Positions 1 through 6,780 of a DNA stretch of 28,497 nucleotides are shown one piece after another; the stretch's first letter is position 1; each line of letters begins with the position of its first letter. The stretch comes from JBDTMT01 sp033764095 (GTDB lineage Bacteria; Desulfobacterota; Binatia; HRBIN30; CADEER01). Position numbers and translations under genes: made by a program. The DNA is taken from positions 1 through 28,497 of the forward strand of contig JANRJF010000220.1 in NCBI GenBank assembly GCA_033764095.1, given 5' to 3'. The notes below the pieces were generated by a model, which saw only the letters and a program-made list of their open reading frames with translations, made no database searches and was not told where the DNA came from.

Positions 1-614
1 CCGGTGAGCTCCTTGACGCTGTGCTGGGTCGGCTTGGTCTTCACCTCGCCGGCGGCGGAGATGTAGGGCACCAGGGTGAGGTGCACGTAGAGCACGTTCT
101 CGCGGCCGCGGTCCCAGCGGAACTGGCGGATCGACTCGACGAACGGCAGGCTCTCGATGTCGCCGACCGTGCCCCCGACCTCGCCGATCAGCACGTCGCA
201 GCCCTCGGCGGCGGCGAGGATGCGGCCTTTGATCTCGTCGGTGATGTGCGGGATCACCTGCACCGTGCCGCCCAGGTAGTCGCCGCGCCGCTCGCGGCTG
301 ATCACCGCGTCGTACACCTGGCCGGTGGTGAAGTTGTTCTTCTGGCTCATGCGCACCGACAGGAAGCGCTCGTAGTGCCCGAGGTCGAGATCGGTCTCGG
401 CGCCGTCGTCGGTGACGAACACCTCGCCGTGCTGGAACGGGCTCATCGTGCCGGGATCCACGTTGATGTACGGGTCCATCTTCAGGATCGAGACCTTCAG
501 CCCGCGGCTCTCCAGCAGGGCGCCGATCGACGCCGAGGCGAGGCCCTTGCCGAGCGACGAAACGACGCCGCCGGTGACGAAGATGAACTTGGTCTTCTTC
601 ATGTCAGTGGCCAT
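1..614 (-). CDS. pyrG: CTP synthase, N-terminal part (cut by window edge)
   Basis: CTP synthase makes CTP from UTP, ATP and glutamine in the cytoplasm. About 204 N-terminal residues are present and the rest lies beyond base 1. The reading begins MATDMKKTKFIFVTGG and contains the P-loop GGVVSSLGKG (about residues 15-24), then the family-specific stretches DPYINVDPGTMSPFQHGEVF and DDGAETDLDLGHYERF. All belong to the synthetase domain; the glutaminase domain is outside the window. The start at 614 follows a GAGGGGGGAG ribosome binding site by about 3 nt; an internal Met at 602 is an alternative. The kdsB stop lies only 13 bases upstream, so the two genes are almost certainly one transcript. CTP is also the nucleotide donor used by KdsB. 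The identification is secure. Confidence 0.97.
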   Translation of the reverse strand, partial: MATDMKKTKFIFVTGGVVSSLGKGLASASIGALLESRGLKVSILKMDPYINVDPGTMSPFQHGEVFVTDDGAETDLDLGHYERFLSVRMSQKNNFTTGQVYDAVISRERRGDYLGGTVQVIPHITDEIKGRILAAAEGCDVLIGEVGGTVGDIESLPFVESIRQFRWDRGRENVLYVHLTLVPYISAAGEVKTKPTQHSVKELT

Positions 615-627
615 CCGCTCCCCCCTC

Positions 628-1374
628 TCAGCGCGGCGCCATCGCCGCCAGCTCCTGCCGCGCCCGTTCCAGGTCGCGCGGCGTATCGACCTCGATCGAC
701 GGCGTCTCCACCGCGATCACCTTGATGCGGAATCCCCATTCCAGCGCGCGCAGCTGCTCGAGCTGCTCGGCCTGCTCCAGCGGCGTCGCCGCCAGGCCGG
801 CGAAGCGCAGCAGGAAGTCGCGCCGGTAGACGTACAGCCCGATGTGCTTGTGCCCGAGGCCCGCGGCGACGCCGTCGGCGCGCTGGTAGGGCAGCGGGCT
901 GCGCGAGAAGTACAACGCATAGCCGTCGCGATCGGTGACCACCTTGACGACGTTGGGGTTGTCGCGCTCCTCGCGGCTGCGGATCGGCGTCGAGATGGTC
1001 GCCATCGGCAGGCCGGCGTCGTCGAGCAGCGGCGCCACCGCCGCGCCGACCATGCGCGGGTCGAGCAGCGGCAGGTCGCCCTGCACGTTGACGATCACCT
1101 CGGCGTCGAGCCCGGCGGCGACCTCGGCGATGCGGTCGGTGCCGGTGCGATGCTCGCGCCGGGTCAGCGTCGCCTCGCCGCCGAACTGCGCCACCGCGTC
1201 GCGGATGCGGGCGTCGTCGGTCGCCACCACGACGCGCTCGACACCGGGCGCGCGCGCGGCGCGTTCATAGACGCGCTGGATCATCGGTTGCCCGGCGATG
1301 TCCGCCAGGGGCTTTCCGGGGAGACGGGTGGACTCGTAGCGTGCGGGAATGATTGCGACGACGCGAGCACCCAT
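628..1374 (-). CDS. kdsB: 3-deoxy-manno-octulosonate cytidylyltransferase (CMP-KDO synthetase)
   Basis: KdsB activates KDO with CTP to give CMP-KDO, the donor for the inner core of lipopolysaccharide, in the cytoplasm. The 248-residue length is typical. Visible signatures are the nucleotide-binding loop IIPARYESTRLPGKPL (residues 8-23), EHRTGTDRIAEV (74-85), NVQGD (96-100), and VDTPRDLERAR near the C-terminus. The residue after NVQGD is Leu, where many homologues have Glu (NVQGDEP); other substitutions are probably tolerated here. It is the first gene of a kdsB-pyrG operon and lies 41 bases downstream of a strong promoter-like sequence. Its presence argues for an LPS-bearing outer membrane. 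Confidence 0.96.
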   Translation of the reverse strand: MGARVVAIIPARYESTRLPGKPLADIAGQPMIQRVYERAARAPGVERVVVATDDARIRDAVAQFGGEATLTRREHRTGTDRIAEVAAGLDAEVIVNVQGDLPLLDPRMVGAAVAPLLDDAGLPMATISTPIRSREERDNPNVVKVVTDRDGYALYFSRSPLPYQRADGVAAGLGHKHIGLYVYRRDFLLRFAGLAATPLEQAEQLEQLRALEWGFRIKVIAVETPSIEVDTPRDLERARQELAAMAPR

Positions 1375-1415
1375 CTGAATACACGCGTGGCGCAGGACAC
1401 GCCACGGCAGCGCGG

Positions 1416-1443
1416 GTTATAGCAAGGGTCGGAAGCGTGTCAA
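1416..1443 (-). promoter_or_regulatory. Sigma70-type promoter for kdsB-pyrG
   Basis: Read on the minus strand there is a perfect -35 box TTGACA (1443-1438), a 16-bp spacer and a -10 box TATAAC (1421-1416), five of six matches to consensus. Transcription would start near 1409, giving a leader of about 35 nt before the kdsB ATG at 1374. It is the best promoter match noticed in the window. Function is inferred from sequence only. Confidence 0.6.
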
Positions 1444-1450
1444 TTTGGGG

Positions 1451-1479
1451 CTCTGCGCGACCCTGCGCAGAGCGCAGGG
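1451..1479 (+). promoter_or_regulatory. Two mutually exclusive hairpins upstream of the C92-like gene
   Basis: CTCTGCGC (1451-1458) pairs perfectly with GCGCAGAG (1465-1472). The overlapping CCCTGCGC (1461-1468) pairs perfectly with GCGCAGGG (1472-1479). Both 8-bp stems cannot form together. The second ends only 3 bases before the GGAG ribosome binding site at 1483-1486 of the gene starting at 1495. This is the geometry of a translational switch, but no promoter was located for that gene, so it is unknown whether the segment is transcribed. Confidence 0.4.
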
Positions 1480-1494
1480 CGTGGAGACAAGCAC

Positions 1495-2073
1495 ATGGAT
1501 TCTCGCCAGCTCGAGTCGTTGACCGGCACCGCTGCGCGCGCCGGCGGGAAGTCCTACACGGCGGTGCGCCACGAGCTCGTCAGCGGCGACATCCTCTGCT
1601 TCCGCGGTCGCGGCCTGGTGAGCGGCGCGATCCGCTGGCTGACGCGCAGCCCGTACTCGCACGTCGGCCTGGTGTACGTCTTCAAGCAGCGCGTCTTCTG
1701 CCTCGAAGCGACCGGCATCGGCGTACACCTGATCCTGATGTCGGAGCTGGTGAAGCGCTACCACGGCGGCATCGACTACTACGCGCTGCGTGACGTGCCG
1801 CCGGAGAGCCGTGACGCGGCGATCGACTTCGGCTTCGGCCAGCTCGGCAAGCTGTATGACCACGCCGGCATTCTGCGGTTTTTCTGGTTCCTGCTCGTCG
1901 GCGCGCGCCGTCGCAGTCGTGAGCGCAGCTTCTGGTACTGCTCGGAGATCGTCGCCGAGTGCTACCGCGCCGCCGGCGTGACGCTGGTGCCGGGCCGCGT
2001 CGGCTACGTCTCCCCCGCCGATCTCGCCGCCAGCCCGCGCCTCGCCTTCGCCTTCCGCATCAAGCGCGACTGA
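1495..2073 (+). CDS. YiiX-like permuted papain-fold (NlpC/P60, peptidase C92) protein
   Basis: The 192-residue protein resembles the YiiX/YebB group of circularly permuted NlpC/P60 enzymes (Pfam Peptidase_C92 type), cysteine hydrolases whose substrates are mostly unknown (cell-wall or lipid amides are suggested for relatives). The expected order of active-site elements is visible: LVSGDILCFRG (29-38), the His in SPYSHVGLVY (His56), a Glu in FCLEATG (Glu71), and the catalytic Cys in FWYCSEIVAECY (Cys149). No signal peptide or confident membrane segment is seen, although a short hydrophobic run FFWFLLVGA lies at 129-137. The start follows GGAG by 8 nt. It is divergent from kdsB and has no obvious operon partner. 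Fold assignment is good; biochemical role is unknown. Confidence 0.8.
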   Translation: MDSRQLESLTGTAARAGGKSYTAVRHELVSGDILCFRGRGLVSGAIRWLTRSPYSHVGLVYVFKQRVFCLEATGIGVHLILMSELVKRYHGGIDYYALRDVPPESRDAAIDFGFGQLGKLYDHAGILRFFWFLLVGARRRSRERSFWYCSEIVAECYRAAGVTLVPGRVGYVSPADLAASPRLAFAFRIKRD

Positions 2074-2094
2074 TCCGGGCTTGATCTGCGCGGT

Positions 2095-2112
2095 GCGGAA
2101 TGATTATTCCGC
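2095..2112. promoter_or_regulatory. Inverted repeat before the TetR gene (candidate auto-operator)
   Basis: GCGGAAT (2095-2101) and ATTCCGC (2106-2112) form a perfect 7-bp inverted repeat with a 4-nt centre, ending 3 bases before the TetR start codon at 2116. Its GGAATGA word recurs in the palindrome before the downstream SDR gene, which suggests the same regulator binds both. The site covers the region where a ribosome binding site would be. Confidence 0.45.
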
Positions 2113-2115
2113 TCC

Positions 2116-2709
2116 ATGCCGCGCGTCGCGACCCAAGCCAGGCCCGCTCCCGCCGACAAGCGTGAGGCGGTGCTCGCCGCGGCGTTGGAACTGTTCAGCG
2201 AGCGCGCCTTCGACGGTACGCCGATGCCGCTGATCGCCGAGCGCGCCGGGGTCGGCGCCGGCACCATCTACCGATACTTCGCCAGCAAGGAGGCGCTCGG
2301 CAACGCGGTCTACCGCGACTGCAAGCTGGCGCTGCAGCGCCATCTGCTGGAGCATGCCGCCGGAGCCAGCGACGCGCGCGGCGGCTTCGGCGCCATGTGG
2401 CAGGGGCTGTGGAGCTTCTTTCAGGCCCAGCCGGCCGCCTGCCGGTTCCTGGAGACGCACAGCCACGCCGGTTATCTGGACGACGCCAGCCGCGCCATCA
2501 GCGACGCGGTGTTCGTCTCGATCACCGAGTTCATCCGCCGCGGCCAGGCGGCCGGGCACATCCGGCTCGCACCGCCGCCGGTGCTGATCGCGCTCGCCTT
2601 CGGCGCCTTCATCGGTCTGGTCAAAGAAGCCGACGCCGGCCGCTTCGCGCTCGACCAAGCGGTCATCGACCAGAGCGAAGGGCTGCTCTGGGACCTGCTG
2701 AAAGCCTGA
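2116..2709 (+). CDS. TetR/AcrR-family transcriptional regulator
   Basis: The 197-residue protein has the usual TetR layout. The N-terminal helix-turn-helix spans about residues 14-60, with AALELFSERAFDGTPMPLIA, ERAGVGAGTIYRYFASKEAL and a YRDCK exit helix. A variable all-helical ligand-binding domain follows. TetR proteins usually repress nearby genes until a small molecule binds the C-terminal domain; the ligand cannot be read from sequence. The gene is followed by a short-chain dehydrogenase on the same strand, and inverted repeats with the shared word GGAATGA stand before both genes, so autoregulation plus control of the dehydrogenase is the simplest reading. Confidence 0.93.
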   Translation: MPRVATQARPAPADKREAVLAAALELFSERAFDGTPMPLIAERAGVGAGTIYRYFASKEALGNAVYRDCKLALQRHLLEHAAGASDARGGFGAMWQGLWSFFQAQPAACRFLETHSHAGYLDDASRAISDAVFVSITEFIRRGQAAGHIRLAPPPVLIALAFGAFIGLVKEADAGRFALDQAVIDQSEGLLWDLLKA

Positions 2710-2738
2710 TCGCCAAGGCAGCGCAGCCGGCAATGCGG

Positions 2739-2767
2739 TCATTCTGTTTGGGAATGAACATTCATTC
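2739..2767. promoter_or_regulatory. Candidate TetR operator upstream of the SDR gene
   Basis: GAATGAA (2752-2758), a 2-nt centre and TTCATTC (2761-2767) make a perfect 7-bp inverted repeat. A further TCATTC half-site lies at 2739-2744. The palindrome is about 40 bases upstream of the SDR start at 2807. Size, symmetry and position fit a TetR operator. Binding by the neighbouring regulator is inferred. Confidence 0.5.
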
Positions 2768-2806
2768 GATCCGCGGGCGACGGCCCGTGGCGAGGGAGGA
2801 CGGGCG

Positions 2807-3652
2807 ATGGCGATTGCAAAGGCGGTTCTGATCACCGGCTGTTCGACCGGCATCGGCCGGGCGACGGCGGTGCAGTTGGCGGCGAAGGGCTGGTCGGTGT
2901 ACGCGACGGCGCGGCGCGTCGAGAGCGTGGCCGACCTGGCCGAGCAGGGCTGCAAGCTGCTGCCGCTCGACGTCTGCGACGAGGCGTCGATGCAGGCGGC
3001 GGTGCACCACGTGGAGGCGGCAGAGGGCGCCATAGGCGTGCTGATCAACAACGCCGGATACGGTTCGGAGGGGCCGGTCGAAGAGGTGCCGATGGACGAG
3101 GTGCGGCGCCAGTTCGAGACCAACGTCTTCGGGTTGTTGCGCCTGACGCAGCTGGCGCTGCCCGGCATGCGGCGCCAGCGCTGGGGCCGGGTGGTCAACC
3201 TGAGCTCGATGGGCGGCCGCATGACCCTGCCCGGCGGCGGGATCTACCATGCCACCAAGTACGCCATCGAAGCGCTGAGCGACGCGCTGCGTTTCGAGGT
3301 GCGCGGCTTCGGCGTCGACGTGATCGTGGTCGAGCCCGGCGCGATCAAGACCGAGTTCGGCAACACCGCCATCGCGCGCGTCGAGGCGCTCGGCGGCAGC
3401 GACGACTACGCCGGTTTCCGCGACGCGCTGAAGCAGAACATCCGCAACGCCTACGAGGGGCCGATGGCGGCGTTCGCCGTCGGACCGGAGGCGGTGGCGC
3501 GGGTCATCGAGCGTGCCGTCGCCAGCCGGCGCCCGCGCACCCGTTACGTCATCACCGCCGGTGCGAAGATGCTGATCGGTCTGCGCGGCTGGCTGCCAGA
3601 TCGAACCTTCGACGCGTTCCTGCGCACGCAGTTTCCGTCGCCGGGGCGTTGA
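2807..3652 (+). CDS. Short-chain dehydrogenase/reductase (classical SDR)
   Basis: This is a 281-residue NAD(P)-dependent oxidoreductase of the classical SDR type. The Rossmann motif TGCSTGIG is at residues 10-17, NNAG at 81-84, the structural Asn in ETNVFG (106), a catalytic Ser in NLSSMGG (about 134) and YHATK (Tyr147, Lys151). The Arg-rich ATARR after the second strand suggests NADP preference. The C-terminal extension past residue 200 resembles SDRs acting on steroids or other hydrophobic alcohols; the substrate is not known. An AGGGAGGA ribosome binding site stands 6 nt before the ATG. It lies immediately downstream of the TetR gene and its candidate operator. Confidence 0.9.
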   Translation: MAIAKAVLITGCSTGIGRATAVQLAAKGWSVYATARRVESVADLAEQGCKLLPLDVCDEASMQAAVHHVEAAEGAIGVLINNAGYGSEGPVEEVPMDEVRRQFETNVFGLLRLTQLALPGMRRQRWGRVVNLSSMGGRMTLPGGGIYHATKYAIEALSDALRFEVRGFGVDVIVVEPGAIKTEFGNTAIARVEALGGSDDYAGFRDALKQNIRNAYEGPMAAFAVGPEAVARVIERAVASRRPRTRYVITAGAKMLIGLRGWLPDRTFDAFLRTQFPSPGR

Positions 3653-3661
3653 GCACTTTCC

Positions 3662-3732
3662 CCACAACGACACGACGGCACAACGAATCACAACGCCGAT
3701 CGTTGACTCGTTGTGCCGTCGTGTCGTTGTGG
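3662..3732. repeat. Perfect 25-bp inverted repeat with octamer-built arms
   Basis: Bases 3662-3686 and 3708-3732 are exact reverse complements, separated by 21 nt. The left arm consists of three 8-nt units, CACAACGA, CACGACGG and CACAACGA, in tandem from 3663. The element lies between two co-directional genes and has no T-tract, so it is either a dispersed repeat copy or a strong 3' stem. Related octamer-armed palindromes are at 14451-14615 and 27664-27711. Confidence 0.85.
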
Positions 3733-3782
3733 TGAAGAGCGCCCATCTTGATCCGCCCGCGCGCGATTGCTTGGGTTCGCCC

Positions 3783-4490
3783 ATGCCGCGCGCGCTCGTT
3801 CTGCAACACGTCGCCGTCGAAGGCCCCGCCGCGCTGGGCGAGGCGCTGCAGCGTCGTGGCGTCGAGCTGCAGGCGGTACGGATCTTCGCCGGCGAGCCGG
3901 TGCCGGCGCAGTTGGAGGCCGACGCGCTGGTCGTCATGGGCGGGCCGATGGGCGTCTACGAGAGCGACCGCTATCCGCATCTCAGCGACGAGCTGCGCCT
4001 GATCGAGGCGACGCTGGGGCAGGGCAGGCCGGTGATCGGCACCTGCCTGGGCAGCCAGCTGCTGGCCGCGGCGCTCGGCGCGCGCGTCTACCCGAACACC
4101 CGCAAGGAGATCGGTTGGTACGAGGTCGAGCTCGCCGCGGCGGCGCGCGACGACCGCCTGTTCGCCGCCGCGCCGCCGCGCTTCACGCCGGTGCACTGGC
4201 ACGGCGATATCTTCGACCTGCCGAACGGTGCCGTGCGTCTGGCGCGCTCGGCGATCAGCCCGACGCAGGCGTATCGCTACGGCGACAACGCCTACGGGTT
4301 GCTCTTCCATTTGGAGCTGCGCCGCCCGCACCTCGACAGCTGGATGACCGCGTTCGCCGACGAGTTGGTCAGCGAGCAGATCGCGCCGGCGTCGATCATC
4401 ACGCCCGACGTCGACGCGCGCCTGGCGGCGGCCGACGCGGTCGGCGCGCCGCTGTTCGACCGCTTCGCTGCGCTGATCGCCGGCAGCTAG
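3783..4490 (+). CDS. Class I glutamine amidotransferase (GuaA-type GATase1 domain)
   Basis: A stand-alone class I glutamine amidotransferase of 235 residues. The nucleophile elbow GTCLGSQ (Cys88) follows VVMGGPMGVYE (50-60), and the rest of the triad is HLE (His176, Glu178) in GLLFHLELRRP. A HWHGDIFDLP segment (138-147) is typical of the COG0518 group. Such free-standing domains hydrolyse glutamine for an unknown acceptor, or act as gamma-glutamyl hydrolases. No synthetase partner is adjacent. An upstream in-frame start would run translation through the inverted repeat, so the ATG at 3783 (MPRALVLQH) is preferred although no strong ribosome binding site is visible. The gene converges on the decayed monooxygenase. 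Confidence 0.87.
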   Translation: MPRALVLQHVAVEGPAALGEALQRRGVELQAVRIFAGEPVPAQLEADALVVMGGPMGVYESDRYPHLSDELRLIEATLGQGRPVIGTCLGSQLLAAALGARVYPNTRKEIGWYEVELAAAARDDRLFAAAPPRFTPVHWHGDIFDLPNGAVRLARSAISPTQAYRYGDNAYGLLFHLELRRPHLDSWMTAFADELVSEQIAPASIITPDVDARLAAADAVGAPLFDRFAALIAGS

Positions 4491-4528
4491 CCGTCGCGCC
4501 CGCTCGCCGTCCAGCGGGAGCTTAGCCA

Positions 4529-4590
4529 GTAGCGCGGCCCTCCGTGGCCGCTCCTCACTGGCATCAGGCGGCCACGGAGGGCCGCGCTAC
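4529..4590. repeat. Perfect 23-bp inverted repeat between convergent genes
   Basis: Bases 4529-4551 (starting GTAGCGCGGCCCTCC) and 4568-4590 are exact reverse complements around a 16-nt loop. The element fills the gap between the amidotransferase and the decayed monooxygenase, which converge. It may end transcripts from both sides, but it lacks a T-run and its uninterrupted symmetry is more like a dispersed palindromic repeat. Confidence 0.8.
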
Positions 4591-4613
4591 CGATTCTGCC
4601 TGCTGCTGCGATC

Positions 4614-5308
4614 TCAGGTTGGCGCACGCAGGAGGTCGAAGTAGCGCACCAGGCCGGCGACCGCGACGCCGTCGCGGCGGTAGCCGAGGTAGCCGTCCGG
4701 CGAACGGCGATCACCGCCGGCCCGCGCGGGCCGTAGGCGGTGGCCGCCTCCACGTCGGCCGGCGTCGGGCACCAGGCGAAGAGGACGTGCCGTGTTCCGC
4801 GCAACAGATCGAAGGCGCGCAACGGCGCCCCGCTTCCCTCGCGCCGCAGACCGCGGGCGTCGGGCGCGCGCTCGCCGGCGCGCGGCGCGCCGTCGCTGAA
4901 TGACGCCGCGCCGGCGTCGTCCTGCTGCAGACCGGTGAGCTGTACGCGGCGCTCGACCGTTCCGCCGAGCCGGGCGAGGTGTTCGGTCAGCACGCGCTCG
5001 GTCTCGTTCCGCGGCAGCGCCAACGACCCGAACGGCAGGTCGAAGCCGTCGAGCGACATCGCTTGCTCCTGCTCGCCGTTGACGTAGGCGCGCATGCTGC
5101 GCAGCCAGACGCCGGCCTCGATCGCCGCCTCGACGACGCCGATATCGTCGAACACCTCCATCGAGCGCGGCGAGACGCCGATGGCGCGGCAGTAGGGGCT
5201 CGGCGCCGGCAGCGCGTCGACGATGCGATTGGCGATGCCGTGGCGCCGCAGCTCGGCGGTGAGCACCAGGCCGACCGGGCCCGCACCCACGATCAGGACA
5301 TCCGTCAT
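4614..5308 (-). pseudogene. Decayed FAD-binding aromatic monooxygenase (PHBH/phenol hydroxylase-like)
   Basis: The N-terminus is a clear flavoprotein monooxygenase: VLIVGAGPVGLVLTAEL (residues 4-20), RAIGVSPRSMEVFDDIGV and NETERVLTEHLARLGG. At about residues 137-144 the reading jumps straight to a C-terminal thioredoxin-like domain start, GERAPDARGL and AFDLLRGTRHVLF. Most of the FAD and substrate domains, including the DG and GD motifs, are missing; intact relatives are about 500 residues. After AVIAV (near 4697-4702) the frame is lost. One inserted C would restore V-R-P-D-G-Y-L-G-Y and lead through VRYFDLLRAPT to the stop at 4614. An internal deletion plus a one-base frameshift makes a working enzyme very unlikely. 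It is divergent from the P450, perhaps a former partner. Confidence 0.82.
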
Positions 5309-5397
5309 GCGGCACCATAGCGACGCGATTGCGCGCGGTTCGACGAGCGCCGCGGTCTTTCACTCGCCGCGTGACACTCGCTATAGCGGCGGACGTC

Positions 5398-6636
5398 ATG
5401 CGCCTGGCCGACGTCGACTTCACCGACCTCGACAACTTCGCCGGCGGGTTCCCGCACGCGTTGTTCGCGCTGCACCGGCGCGAGGCGCCGGTATGGTGGC
5501 ACGCACCGACCCGCCACACGCCCGACAACGAGGGGTTCTGGTCGGTGGCGACCTACGACGAGGTGTTCCAGGTGTTGAAGGACCCCGACACCTACTCGTC
5601 GGAGCGCGGCGGCGATCGGCCGTACGGCGGCACGCTGCTGCAGGACATGCCGGTCGCCGGCGTGGTGCTGAACATGATGGACGGCCTGCGCCACGCGCGC
5701 ATCCGCCGATTGGTCAGCACCGGACTGACGCCGCGCACCATCACCCGGCTGGAGGACGAGCTGCGGCGGCGCGCGCGCCTGCTGCTGCAGCGCATCGACA
5801 CGGCGCCGATCGACTTCCTGACCGACGTCGCCATCGAGCTGCCGTTGCAGGCGATCTGCATCCTGCTCGGCGTGCCGGAAGCCGACCGCCACGCGCTCTG
5901 CCGGGCGGCCGAGCACGCCTTCGACTTTCGCGACGGCAACGCCTTCGACACCACGCCGGAGGCCGCCGCGGCGCATGCGCGCATGTACGAGTACGGCTCC
6001 GCGCTGATCGCCGCCAAGCGCGCGCACCCGACTGACGACATGCTGTCGGCGGTCGTGCACGCGAGGCTGCCGGATCTCGATCCGCCGTCGCTGTCGGACG
6101 CCGAGCTGTACGGCTTCTTCGTGCTGCTCTTCTCGGCCGGCTCGGACACGACGCGCAACGCCATCGCCGCCGGCCTGCTGCCGCTGATCGAGGCGCCGGC
6201 CGAGTGGGCGGCCCTGCGCGGCGAGCCGGAGAGGCTGCCGACTGCGATCGAGGAGATGCTGCGCTGGTCGACGCCGTCGTCCGCCAAACGCCGCACCGCG
6301 ACGCGCGCGGTGTCGCTCGGCGGCCAGGCGATCAAGCCGGGCGACAAGGTGCTGGTGTGGGAGGGCTCGGCGAATCGCGACGAGCGCACCTTCGTCGATG
6401 CGATGCGCTTCGATCCACGCCGCGCGCCCAATCCGCACCTCGCCTTCGGCCACGGCGTGCACTACTGCCTCGGCGCCAACCTGGCGCGCCTGGAGATGCG
6501 CGTGCTGCTGGAGGAGATGCTGCCGGCGTTCAGCAGTCTCGAGCTGGCGGGAGCGGTGGAGTGGACGCGGAGCAACCGCCACACCGGCGTGCGGCACCTG
6601 CCGTTGCGGTTGGTGCGCAGCGCATCCCGCCTTTGA
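5398..6636 (+). CDS. Cytochrome P450 (bacterial class I type)
   Basis: A soluble P450 monooxygenase of 412 residues. Key motifs are the I-helix oxygen-activation sequence SAGSDTTRN (AGSDTT 247-252), the K-helix ExxR (Glu286, Arg289) and the heme-ligand loop FGHGVHYCLGANLAR with Cys357. The N-terminus (DFTDLDNFAGGFPH, LHRREAPVWWH) and LNMMDGLRHARIRRLVS recall the CYP125/CYP142/CYP123 neighbourhood, which hydroxylates sterol side chains, terpenoids and fatty acids. Substrate is not determinable. It needs a ferredoxin and reductase; none is adjacent. The ATG at 5398 is preferred over an upstream in-frame start because similarity begins there; a weak TATAGC lies about 11 nt upstream. It is divergent from the decayed flavin monooxygenase. 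Confidence 0.94.
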   Translation: MRLADVDFTDLDNFAGGFPHALFALHRREAPVWWHAPTRHTPDNEGFWSVATYDEVFQVLKDPDTYSSERGGDRPYGGTLLQDMPVAGVVLNMMDGLRHARIRRLVSTGLTPRTITRLEDELRRRARLLLQRIDTAPIDFLTDVAIELPLQAICILLGVPEADRHALCRAAEHAFDFRDGNAFDTTPEAAAAHARMYEYGSALIAAKRAHPTDDMLSAVVHARLPDLDPPSLSDAELYGFFVLLFSAGSDTTRNAIAAGLLPLIEAPAEWAALRGEPERLPTAIEEMLRWSTPSSAKRRTATRAVSLGGQAIKPGDKVLVWEGSANRDERTFVDAMRFDPRRAPNPHLAFGHGVHYCLGANLARLEMRVLLEEMLPAFSSLELAGAVEWTRSNRHTGVRHLPLRLVRSASRL

Positions 6637-6645
6637 ACTCTCATT

Positions 6646-6762
6646 CCCCCCTTTGAAAAAGGGGGGCCAGGGGGGATTTCCAGATCGCCGCGTTGCAAGC
6701 TGAGAGTTGTGTCCGACCGTGAGTTGAAAAATCCCCCCTCACCCCCCTTTTTCAAAGGGGGG
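6646..6762. repeat. Pair of inverted C6T3/A3G6 hairpin repeats (REP-like)
   Basis: Two 34-nt units, 6646-6679 and 6729-6762, are reverse complements of each other with only two mismatches, and are separated by 49 nt. Each unit contains its own perfect hairpin: CCCCCCTTT, a 3-nt loop, AAAGGGGGG (6646-6666 and 6742-6762), followed or preceded by a second C6 or G6 run with ATTT or AAAT. Similar hairpins are dispersed in many bacterial genomes. The element separates the P450 from the next gene and abuts the latter's start codon. Confidence 0.88.
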
Positions 6763-6780
6763 ATGCGAGTCGAAGGGAGG

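Noticed and set aside
3662..3732. Possible CRISPR fragment or intrinsic terminator
   Set aside because: The octamers have no spacers between them, and no T-tract follows the stem, so neither label fits well.
3711..3782. N-terminal extension of the glutamine amidotransferase
   Set aside because: It translates the right arm of the 25-bp inverted repeat, and similarity starts at MPRALVLQH.
6709..6780. N-terminal extension of the YczE-like protein from a GTG
   Set aside because: The extra residues (NPPSPPFFKGG) are translated C6T3 repeat. The family-like sequence begins after 6781.
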